5,987 bases of DNA, from NCBI GenBank assembly GCA_015233755.1, contig JADFXA010000142.1, positions 1 to 5,987 of the forward strand. The letters are read 5' to 3'. Under the pieces are notes generated by a model, which saw nothing but the letters and a program-made list of their open reading frames with translations, did not search any database and was not told the DNA's origin. This DNA comes from Desulfamplus sp. GTDB lineage: Bacteria; Desulfobacterota; Desulfobacteria; Desulfobacterales; Desulfobacteraceae. This document shows positions 1 through 5,987 of this stretch, in pieces; the stretch's first letter is position 1, and each line of letters opens with the position of its first letter. The position numbers and the translations under genes are program-made.

Positions 1-2959
1 TACCATAAGAAATTGTAGAGATTGGCTGCATCTGCTGATGATTAGGCTCTGATGAGATTTTAGCCTCTGAAGACAAATTTGCAGAGTCTGAGGATATATT
101 TGATAAAGGAAGGCTATTTTTTAATATACCTTGATCGTCAAGAGTTGCTGTTTTTTCTAACAAAATTTCAGGAACATCTGAAGGGTATTCAACTTCATCA
201 CCCTCATCATATTCATCACTTTCATCATATTCTTCAGACTCTTGAGCAGTAGAATCAGAATCATCTACTTTTTCAGGTTCTTGAGCAGAATTAGCTGATT
301 TAACTCCATTTTGACTATCCTCATTATGAATTCCAAAATCATCCTCACTTCCACCAGCAGCTTTATAAAATATAAAGCCATTTGCAATAGGGTTATCAGG
401 CTCAAATAATATCTCTTTTAGCCTTACAGTTACACGGGCCGAGGCATCGCTATATGGGCCACCAGAATGAAGAGTAGCTGAAGTTTCAATGTTTAGAGTA
501 TCTTCTGGTTTAAAGTGATCTCCGTTAAGTTCTGTTGATACTTTAAATGGCGATGGCGTGAAGTCTGTAACTAATACTTTAAGAGGCTCCCACGATCTAT
601 CTAAAAAAGATGCTGATAAACTAAAGTGATACCACCCAATCGCACCATTTTTTGGCACTGTATATTGTCCATGAAATGCACTAAATTCTGAAAGGGTTAT
701 ATCTTTCTGCTCAAATATATTTTTGCCAGTTGGGTCAGTAATTGTTAAGTTATAACCTGATTGCGGAGGAGGCGTAAAAGAGTTATTATTCTGATCTCTA
801 ATATATATTTTATAGTCAATAGTATCTCCTGCTTTGTAGATTCCTTGCGGAGTGGTTCCCCATGCGTGAATGTGGGCATATTTAGGCTCTGTATTAGAAG
901 AGATATTCCCGTCTGATACTCTCCAAAGCGACACAGAAAAATCGTGGCTATAGGTGAGTGGCATAATTGCAAGATCGCTATTTTGCTCTGATTTCCCTAT
1001 ATTTTCTTGAGAAGCGTTGTCACCATTATTTTTTACTGCTTTTATGATAAGTCGTTGATGTCCATACTCCCATGAGTCATTAAAGGTTTCACGAGTTGGA
1101 TCAAGAACAACCATACCAGGAAGCATTGCAACTCCATTTTCATCAGTTATACTTTCGGCAATCGATGGGCTGTTTAGAGTTAGATTTTCCACAAGATCTT
1201 TGTGAACTGTCACAGTAACGCCCGAAATAGGCTCACCAGTTACAAGGCTTGTAATCCATACTAATGTGTTGAAATGTCCAACTTTTGCATGAATCTGCCA
1301 AGGAGTTACTACAGTAACGAATACAGTGTCTCTCTCATTTTTTTCAACAACAGGTGAAGTTGATATAACCTTTCCATAAACTGCACCGCTATTGTTATTT
1401 AGCATTTCACGGACGCTAAGAGGTATAAAGTAGGCAATGTCTTGAACCCTCAATTGTGATTTAACAATGGTTTTTTGAAAATTAGATGTTTGGTTAGCGC
1501 TATTGTTATTATTACTTTTAGCTTGATTGTTTTGGAGGTTTTGAATTGTATTATCACTAAGATGGTTAATAACATTGTATGAGATGGTCATTTCGTCAAT
1601 GTTGGTAACAGCTACTGGCACTTCACTATCAATATTTTTTTCTAAAACTCCTGTCTCATGGAGAATCTGATACCCAGCTTTTCTGTGGTCTGTGTAAAAT
1701 GTGAAATCAATAGGCGCTGCAAGTGCTCTGCCAAACATATCCCTGACACCACTTTTCTTTTCAATTCCTTTAGATTTATCACTATTATCATCTTTTTGAA
1801 CTGCTTGAGGTTTTGTAAGAGCTGAAAGTTTTTCTATTATTGTGTATTGCTGCCATGCCTTTAAATATTGGGGAAAAGCAACGCCATAAAGCTCTCCTTT
1901 TGTGTGGGGGAAGTTGAGCCCATAGTTGTTGTAGGCGTTTGCCCAGGGGTCATAATCTTTTTGACCTTGAGCAAGATCAGGTAAAAAGATAACTTTATCT
2001 TTAATCTCTTCAAAACTTACAGGAGTTGTAAATAAAAGTTCCGTATAACCTCTTGGATCAACAATATGCCCTAAATCTCCTGATAATGATTGTTCAGGAG
2101 ATATTATAATTGGGTTATTGTTATCTTTTATTGTGTAGCATCTTATTCCAGCAAACTTAAATTCAGGAAAGGTGTTAAATTCTACAATATCTTTTGTCTC
2201 AATACTTAGTTCACTACCAACAGCTGATGATATTCCATCTTTTGCAATCAATCGTATTGTGCTATCTAAAGGAAGCTCATTTGTGGGATAGACAAGCCAT
2301 GTTGTATCATTTTTTATACTATTTTTTTCTCCTATGACGTTATTATGTTCTATCCCTTTTTTAGAACTCTCAACTTGAACAGGATTGTTATAAAGAGAAT
2401 CATTTTCAAGAGAAAATATAATTTTTTGAGAAACAGACTCTTTAGTTACTGGTTGATTAAAGTGAAGTGCAATCACAGGGGTTCCAGGAGATCTCCATGT
2501 TCGAAATTCGTAATAGGAGATTGAAGGCCGCCGTGTTATAAATGTATGAACAAAAGGCTTCGCAAGTGTTACACCATCTTGTGTCATAACTCCTGGATTT
2601 ACGGTAATTGTATATTTAGTTGCCAATTGCATTTTGTCAGCAAGATCAATATTAAATGAGAGGTCAGAAGAATTTAACCATCTCCATTGACCTTTGAGTT
2701 CAGGAGTTATTTTGATTGGAAGTTCTTTTGCCTCTCTTTCCATTTTTCCAATAGTAACAACCTTTCGGTCAAATTGAATCACAATTTGGCTTTGATTATC
2801 AATATCCTCGCCAGATGGAACTACTCTTGTAATTGTAAGAGGTTTTTTTGAAGCACTTTCTGCATAAACGGTCTTAGAACATGACATTATAAATATAGGA
2901 GATAAAATCAAAATAGAGATAAAAATAACAATTAAATTTGAAATAGCTCGATTTTTCAT
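1..2959 (-). CDS. Alpha-2-macroglobulin family protein, exported, N-terminal 986 codons (3' end outside window)
   Basis: This frame is open from the ATG at 2957-2959 to the left edge; I checked every codon and found no stop. Residues 2-33 form an export signal: basic KNR, a long Ile/Leu-rich core, then IMSC (Cys27) and VYA (Ala33). The mature part has two Ig/MG-like beta domains (about 41-145 and 146-245), beginning with a P-x-G motif followed by IVIQFDRKVV and containing QWRWLNSSDLSF, as in the long bacterial YfhM/YfaS-type macroglobulins. An Asn/Gln-rich linker (about 467-506) follows. Next comes an MG domain with LVWITSLVTGEPISG (about 555-640), then a third with GIYKAGDTIDYKIYIRDQ (about 690-800), matching the family's 'GxYxxGdtv' signature. 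The next domain opens with DFTPSPFKV and contains HSGGPYSDA (about 800-860), and is interrupted by an acidic insert. Family members usually have well over 1,500 residues, so about half is missing, including any CxEQ thioester. Relatives are thought to trap proteases in the periplasm. The gene lies 19 bases after the DUF3141 gene and is probably co-transcribed with it. The family call is firm; the exact role is inferred. Confidence 0.85.
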   Translation of the reverse strand, partial: MKNRAISNLIVIFISILILSPIFIMSCSKTVYAESASKKPLTITRVVPSGEDIDNQSQIVIQFDRKVVTIGKMEREAKELPIKITPELKGQWRWLNSSDLSFNIDLADKMQLATKYTITVNPGVMTQDGVTLAKPFVHTFITRRPSISYYEFRTWRSPGTPVIALHFNQPVTKESVSQKIIFSLENDSLYNNPVQVESSKKGIEHNNVIGEKNSIKNDTTWLVYPTNELPLDSTIRLIAKDGISSAVGSELSIETKDIVEFNTFPEFKFAGIRCYTIKDNNNPIIISPEQSLSGDLGHIVDPRGYTELLFTTPVSFEEIKDKVIFLPDLAQGQKDYDPWANAYNNYGLNFPHTKGELYGVAFPQYLKAWQQYTIIEKLSALTKPQAVQKDDNSDKSKGIEKKSGVRDMFGRALAAPIDFTFYTDHRKAGYQILHETGVLEKNIDSEVPVAVTNIDEMTISYNVINHLSDNTIQNLQNNQAKSNNNNSANQTSNFQKTIVKSQLRVQDIAYFIPLSVREMLNNNSGAVYGKVISTSPVVEKNERDTVFVTVVTPWQIHAKVGHFNTLVWITSLVTGEPISGVTVTVHKDLVENLTLNSPSIAESITDENGVAMLPGMVVLDPTRETFNDSWEYGHQRLIIKAVKNNGDNASQENIGKSEQNSDLAIMPLTYSHDFSVSLWRVSDGNISSNTEPKYAHIHAWGTTPQGIYKAGDTIDYKIYIRDQNNNSFTPPPQSGYNLTITDPTGKNIFEQKDITLSEFSAFHGQYTVPKNGAIGWYHFSLSASFLDRSWEPLKVLVTDFTPSPFKVSTELNGDHFKPEDTLNIETSATLHSGGPYSDASARVTVRLKEILFEPDNPIANGFIFYKAAGGSEDDFGIHNEDSQNGVKSANSAQEPEKVDDSDSTAQESEEYDESDEYDEGDEVEYPSDVPEILLEKTATLDDQGILKNSLPLSNISSDSANLSSEAKISSEPNHQQMQPISTISYG
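187..241 (-). repeat. 18-bp tandem repeat coding an acidic hexapeptide in the macroglobulin
   Basis: On the plus strand TCATCATATTC recurs at 204 and 222, a period of 18 bases. In the protein this gives three related hexapeptides at residues 907-924: ESEEYD, ESDEYD and EGDEVE. The third unit has diverged. The period is a multiple of three, so copy-number change would keep the frame. It sits inside a larger acidic, structureless insert (about residues 866-926). Confidence 0.65.
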
Positions 2960-2966
2960 GTCAAGA

Positions 2967-2972
2967 CCGTCC
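2967..2972 (-). promoter_or_regulatory. Weak ribosome binding site of the macroglobulin gene
   Basis: The minus strand reads GGACGG seven bases before the ATG at 2957-2959. The match to the Shine-Dalgarno consensus is poor. However, an export signal begins exactly at this ATG, and an in-frame stop lies close upstream, overlapping the end of the DUF3141 coding region. No earlier ATG is therefore possible. Translation is probably helped by ribosomes finishing the DUF3141 gene 19 bases away. Confidence 0.4.
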
Positions 2973-2978
2973 AGTATT

Positions 2979-5384
2979 TTATTTTTTTACAGTTACGGGT
3001 TTCTTTTCTTTATTAGCAATCGTTTGATTAGTATTAGTAATCGATTTATTTGTGTTCGCAGCCAATTGACTTGCATCACTCTTAAGGCTCGGTGTTTGTT
3101 CCTCTTTTTTTACTGCTAAAGGTTGTTCTTCAATGTTGGAGACAAGTTGTTCTTGTTCGTTTTTTACTGATGGAAAAGAAAAAACATCTTTAAGTAGTAC
3201 GGTCTCTATGGTTTTAAGAACAGAAATTTCTTTAGGATTTAGTTGATCGTCAGCATTGGCAATCATATTTGCAAACTCAACTGCTGTAATTCTATCTTCT
3301 CTATCAGGCAATAGATCGGCAAGAGTTGCAAGGGCAAGCTCTTTATCTTTTTCCAAAATTGCAGATTGCTCACGTATCATGTTTTTTAGCTTTTCAGGCT
3401 TTATTTTTTTAAGGCGATCGTCATTTCTAATATAATCCTCAGCAGCTCCATACTCACTCATACCCATTACACTATCTGCCTTTGTAACAGCAACTATAAT
3501 GCGGATAATTGCCTCTTCAAAACCACCTTTTTTCATTGCTGTATGCCAAAATTGGGTTTGAATCTCCTCAAAAAGCTCTGTTTTTTTCTTTCTAATTGCA
3601 AGATCGCTTGCAGTAGATTGACTTTCAGGATTAAAAAATAGAGATTTTGACCAGTCATTGCCATACATACTATAAAACATGGTTTCAAATAGATTATCAC
3701 GAGTTTGGCGATAGAGTTCTAAAGTATCAACAATCATATCTGAAAAGTGTTTCTCAGCTTTTGTAAAAACATTATCTTTTTTTGCCTGAAATCTGCTTGC
3801 ATTTACTATACTTGCCATAGGTTTAATTAGAGCCATCATTGGGTTCATATCAGACCAGATATATCTTTCAACTCTTAAAGGGTGCATCTGACGGACAATC
3901 TCTGCTGAAAAATCAGAAGAGAACATTCTAACCCATGGACTTAAGAAATCTTGATAAAGTTTATCATTAAAGGTCGATACAGCAGCTACAGATTGAAATG
4001 CCTCTTCTTCTTCTGATTCATCATCCATAGCAAGAATATCTTTAATATCTCTCTCAATAAACTTTACCCCATGATCGTGCAGCCAAGGCTGGCTTGGTCC
4101 CTCTTGAATAACCATCTCATAAAGACCCGGAGAGAGAAACTCAATTGCCTCAACACAACCTATTATCTCTTTATGCTCTTTTTGGTTTACTTTACTTGAT
4201 ACAAAAATACCAAGATGACCAATGTCATCATGGAGCATATAGATAATTACCTGCCCAAATTTCTTAATCTCTTCTGTTGTTTTATAAACTCTCGGTATCC
4301 AGTTTAGAGCTTGTTGCGGAGGAGTGATATTATCGCCTCTTGATGCAAATACCAAAATTGGACTTTTGAAATTTTTAAGATTTATATATCTGCCTTCATG
4401 GAGTTTCAAAAAACCTTGCTCAAGTGCATCACTTATAAAAAGGTTGCTTACAATAAAGCGGATTTCCTCTCTATCTAAAAGAAAGAAACCGCCCCACCAC
4501 TTCTCAAAATCAAGAAATCTCTGCTCTTCTGTATCAACTTTGGAATAGACATTATAGAGCTTACTCCACAAAGTATTTGCAGGATTAAGTTTTTCAAAAC
4601 CTTCAACAAGCTGGGCTCCGTCAAATTTTCCATTTCCAAGATCGCTTGATAAAGATGACAGCCAACTTCCACCAAAAAGCCCTCCACGATAACGCATTGG
4701 GTGTCCTCCTTTAACTCCTCCCCAATATGATAAAGGAGACCCATTCAATACAAGCGGACCTGTAACATCAGGTCTATCAGCAGCGATAAGAGAGGCTGCC
4801 CAGCCAGCTTGGCAATTTCCAATAATTGCTGGTTTTGGTGCTTCAGGGTGTCGTGCAAAAACCTCTTCAAGAAAATGAACTTGGCAATCTTGAACATCTG
4901 CAATAGTTTGCCCTTGAACAGGTTCTGTAAAGAACATCATAAAATAGACAGGGTAACCCGCTCTCATTGCAACGCCAATTTGAGAATCCATCTTTGAACC
5001 ACCAATTCCCGGTCCATGACCAGCTCTTGGATCCATAACAACAATAGGACGCTTATTTGGAGCAATTGGAGTATCTTTCGGCGGGGTTTTAATATTTGCT
5101 TCTGGTTTAAATCCAGTTATTCTAACCAATTGATAATTTACGGGTTTATTCTCTCTTTTTCTTCCATCACTTATTACATCATAATCAAACACCAAAACAG
5201 GAGGCTGCCCTTGGTGTAGGTGTTCAAGATAACCATTGCCTCTTTTTCTTAGAATATCCAAAAATAGAGTTGATCTTTGAGCTGCATCTACCATGTAGTC
5301 ATATCCATCTTCAAAAATATTAGCAACTTTTTGGAGTGGCTCTTGCATTGTAAATAGTGATTCTGGCAATATAAATTTATCCAT
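2979..5384 (-). CDS. DUF3141 protein, PhaC-like alpha/beta hydrolase with extended C-terminus
   Basis: This complete 801-residue protein starts at an ATG preceded by AAGGA seven bases away. Residues about 1-430 match the DUF3141 family: MDPRAGHGPGIGGSK (117-131), the nucleophile elbow GNCQAGW (189-195, Cys191), NGSPLSYWGGVKG (214-226), the LNPANTLW stretch, SRGDNITPPQQAL (348-360, Asp351) and DDIGHLGIF (386-394, His390). Cys191, Asp351 and His390 are in the order of the PHA synthase catalytic triad, which is why such proteins are often labelled poly(3-hydroxyalkanoate) synthetase. No reaction is firmly established for DUF3141 members, and the elbow differs from the usual PhaC G-x-C-x-G-G. An acidic hinge (DDESEEEEAF, 454-463) leads to a mostly helical part (about 470-735). 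Its end (GGFEEAIIRIIVAVTKAD and later ANADDQLNPKEISVLKTI) resembles TerB-like domains. The last 60 or so residues are a low-complexity Asn/Thr/Lys/Gln/Glu tail. There is no signal peptide, so it is probably cytosolic or granule/membrane associated. It lies downstream of a PhaJ-type hydratase, consistent with acyl-CoA or PHA chemistry. Family assignment is strong; enzymatic function is inferred. Confidence 0.9.
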   Translation of the reverse strand: MDKFILPESLFTMQEPLQKVANIFEDGYDYMVDAAQRSTLFLDILRKRGNGYLEHLHQGQPPVLVFDYDVISDGRKRENKPVNYQLVRITGFKPEANIKTPPKDTPIAPNKRPIVVMDPRAGHGPGIGGSKMDSQIGVAMRAGYPVYFMMFFTEPVQGQTIADVQDCQVHFLEEVFARHPEAPKPAIIGNCQAGWAASLIAADRPDVTGPLVLNGSPLSYWGGVKGGHPMRYRGGLFGGSWLSSLSSDLGNGKFDGAQLVEGFEKLNPANTLWSKLYNVYSKVDTEEQRFLDFEKWWGGFFLLDREEIRFIVSNLFISDALEQGFLKLHEGRYINLKNFKSPILVFASRGDNITPPQQALNWIPRVYKTTEEIKKFGQVIIYMLHDDIGHLGIFVSSKVNQKEHKEIIGCVEAIEFLSPGLYEMVIQEGPSQPWLHDHGVKFIERDIKDILAMDDESEEEEAFQSVAAVSTFNDKLYQDFLSPWVRMFSSDFSAEIVRQMHPLRVERYIWSDMNPMMALIKPMASIVNASRFQAKKDNVFTKAEKHFSDMIVDTLELYRQTRDNLFETMFYSMYGNDWSKSLFFNPESQSTASDLAIRKKKTELFEEIQTQFWHTAMKKGGFEEAIIRIIVAVTKADSVMGMSEYGAAEDYIRNDDRLKKIKPEKLKNMIREQSAILEKDKELALATLADLLPDREDRITAVEFANMIANADDQLNPKEISVLKTIETVLLKDVFSFPSVKNEQEQLVSNIEEQPLAVKKEEQTPSLKSDASQLAANTNKSITNTNQTIANKEKKPVTVKK

Positions 5385-5391
5385 AACAATA

Positions 5392-5396
5392 TCCTT
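5392..5396 (-). promoter_or_regulatory. Ribosome binding site of the DUF3141 gene
   Basis: The minus strand reads AAGGA with a seven-base spacer before the ATG at 5382-5384. Spacing and match are good, which supports this start. Confidence 0.65.
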
Positions 5397-5405
5397 AAAA
5401 TATTC

Positions 5406-5419
5406 ATTTTAATTAAAAT
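5406..5419. repeat. 14-bp AT-only palindrome upstream of the DUF3141 gene
   Basis: The sequence ATTTTAATTAAAAT is a perfect inverted repeat without a spacer. It overlaps the left foot of the GGGC hairpin by two bases and lies 22 bases before the DUF3141 start. It may simply be the U-tract of the hairpin in AT-rich DNA, or an operator-like site for a dimeric regulator. There is no independent evidence for protein binding. Confidence 0.3.
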
Positions 5420-5447
5420 TGGGCTAAAAACTCTATCTTAGCCCAAT
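5418..5447 (-). terminator. Perfect 10-bp hairpin between hydratase and DUF3141 genes, possible terminator or attenuator
   Basis: The minus strand reads ATTGGGCTAA, a ten-base loop, then TTAGCCCAAT: a perfect 10-bp stem with a GGGC core. The 3' arm runs into TTTTAATT, a broken U-tract, so intrinsic termination would probably be incomplete. It starts 31 bases after the hydratase stop and ends 33 bases before the DUF3141 start. It may lower DUF3141 expression relative to the hydratase or mark an RNA processing or stability boundary. A full terminator is possible only if the DUF3141 gene has its own promoter, and no convincing one is seen. Confidence 0.6.
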
Positions 5448-5477
5448 CAAGCAATGTAAAATATTGAACTATTATTA

Positions 5478-5900
5478 TCACTTCTTAGCTTTTGGCGGAC
5501 TTACAAGAGCTGTTCCATCAATCACCATAACACCATTCTGGTTAAAACATTGAGTTTTGAGAGTAACTTTGTTCTTTTCGCCTTTTATCTCAATAATTTC
5601 AACTCTTGCATTTATTGTATCTCCTATACGAACAGGGGCTAAAAATTTATAATTCTGCTCAAGGTATATTGTTCCGGGTCCTGGTATTTTCATTCCAATA
5701 ACTGTTGAGATAAAACTACCAACCAAAATACCGTGGGCAATTCTGCCTTTAAAAAATGTATTTGCTGCATACTGCTCATTAATATGTGCAGGATTCATAT
5801 CGCCGCTTACACCAGCAGACAGATAAATATCTGACTCTGAAACTGTTTTTGAAAATTCTTCAAAATCGCCAACTTTAAGCTCTTCTATTGTTCTACTCAT
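5478..5900 (-). CDS. phaJ: (R)-specific enoyl-CoA hydratase, MaoC/PhaJ type
   Basis: This 140-residue single hot-dog-fold protein is about the length of Aeromonas caviae PhaJ (134). It shows the hydratase-2 signature SGDMNPAH, with Asp34 and His39 as the expected catalytic pair. RIAHGILVGSFIS follows, where Ser65 lines up with the substrate-pocket serine of A. caviae PhaJ, and GPGTIYLEQNYKFLAPVRIGDTI then matches the conserved strand region of the family. Known members hydrate trans-2-enoyl-CoA to (R)-3-hydroxyacyl-CoA in the cytosol and feed beta-oxidation intermediates into polyhydroxyalkanoate synthesis. The start is fixed by AGGAGA ten bases upstream. The gene begins 14 bases after the stop of an upstream gene, so translational coupling is likely, and a PhaC-like DUF3141 gene follows. 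The C-terminus is Lys-rich (PPKAKK). The MaoC fold is secure. The PhaJ label could be too narrow, because stand-alone MaoC hydratases also serve other acyl-CoA pathways. Confidence 0.85.
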   Translation of the reverse strand: MSRTIEELKVGDFEEFSKTVSESDIYLSAGVSGDMNPAHINEQYAANTFFKGRIAHGILVGSFISTVIGMKIPGPGTIYLEQNYKFLAPVRIGDTINARVEIIEIKGEKNKVTLKTQCFNQNGVMVIDGTALVSPPKAKK

Positions 5901-5910
5901 AATGAAATTC

Positions 5911-5916
5911 TCTCCT
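5911..5916 (-). promoter_or_regulatory. Ribosome binding site of the PhaJ-type hydratase
   Basis: The minus strand reads AGGAGA, ten bases before the ATG at 5898-5900. It is the strongest Shine-Dalgarno match in the window and overlaps the stop codon of the upstream gene, which suggests translational coupling. It decides the start of the hydratase. Confidence 0.75.
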
Positions 5917-5987
5917 ATTTTTGTTTAGATGTTTTTCCTGTAAAACTTGAAAAGTCCATTCTTGAAAAATCCATGCCCATTTCAAGA
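5915..5987 (-). CDS. C-terminal end of an unidentified upstream gene (5' part outside window)
   Basis: An open frame enters from the right edge and ends in TAG at 5915-5917, giving 23 residues that finish SSFTGKTSKQK. The tail contains a near-repeat, MDFSR then MDFSS, rich in Met, Phe and Ser, followed by a basic end. The TAG overlaps the AGGAGA ribosome site of the hydratase gene and the stop-to-start gap is 14 bases, an arrangement typical of coupled operon genes. This spacing is the main reason to treat it as a real gene end. The fragment is too short to name. A phasin-like or other PHA-granule protein would suit the neighbours, but nothing in these residues proves it. Confidence 0.6.
   Translation of the reverse strand, partial: LEMGMDFSRMDFSSFTGKTSKQK

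Noticed and set aside
191..240. Short direct repeats that could suggest a CRISPR array
   Set aside because: The units are adjacent, without spacers, are 18 bases long and in frame, and code for an acidic repeat, so this is a coding tandem repeat.
745..972. 75-codon minus-strand frame beginning at an ATG
   Set aside because: It lies entirely within the macroglobulin gene on the same strand in another frame. The macroglobulin frame is open throughout with clear domain motifs, and this product has no recognisable features.
2934..2962. Minus-strand TTGACA followed 17 bases later by TCAAAT, resembling a sigma-70 promoter at the macroglobulin start
   Set aside because: The -35 match overlaps the start codon and the transcript would begin inside the signal peptide coding region. 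The -10 match is only four of six. Probably chance in AT-rich DNA.
4475..4744. 89-codon minus-strand frame
   Set aside because: It overlaps the well-conserved DUF3141 core in another frame, and the real frame encodes family motifs here.
4324..5219. Three short plus-strand frames (4324-4548, 4809-4997, 5016-5219)
   Set aside because: All are antisense to conserved DUF3141 coding sequence, have unusual Cys/Trp/Ser-rich products and lack convincing ribosome sites.
5478..5900. Beta-hydroxyacyl-ACP dehydratase (FabZ/FabA) as the identity of the small hot-dog protein
   Set aside because: The SGDMNPAH signature is that of the hydratase-2/MaoC group. FabZ and FabA use different His and Glu/Asp motifs that are not present.

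Overview
The window is AT-rich bacterial DNA. Every convincing gene lies on the minus strand, so transcription runs from the right edge to the left. In that order it holds: the last codons of an unidentified gene (right edge to 5915); a complete small MaoC-fold (R)-specific enoyl-CoA hydratase of the PhaJ type (5900 to 5478); a 93-base gap with a perfect 10-bp hairpin; a complete 801-residue DUF3141 protein, which is a PhaC-like alpha/beta hydrolase (5384 to 2979); and, after only 19 bases, the first 986 codons of a very large exported alpha-2-macroglobulin family protein (2959 to the left edge, with no stop in the window).

The host is most likely a Gram-negative, proteobacteria-like organism. 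DUF3141 proteins and long bacterial alpha-2-macroglobulins are typical of such genomes. The low GC and Asn/Lys/Ile-rich proteins would fit an AT-rich lineage, perhaps Desulfobacterota-like. That placement is a guess from composition and family knowledge; there is no rRNA or other phylogenetic marker here. No tRNA, CRISPR array, insertion sequence or phage gene was seen.

Functionally, the hydratase and the DUF3141 protein form a plausible acyl-CoA or polyhydroxyalkanoate-related pair. A PhaJ-type enzyme makes (R)-3-hydroxyacyl-CoA, and the DUF3141 protein has the Cys-Asp-His arrangement of PHA synthases in a non-standard nucleophile elbow. It also carries an uncharacterised C-terminal helical region that resembles TerB-like domains. 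The actual reaction of DUF3141 proteins is not established.

The macroglobulin is a periplasmic or lipid-anchored envelope protein whose relatives are thought to trap proteases. Its close packing behind DUF3141, rather than beside a penicillin-binding protein 1C gene within view, is the oddest contextual feature. It also has a 60-residue acidic insert containing a short tandem repeat. Its thioester region, if there is one, lies beyond the left edge and cannot be judged.
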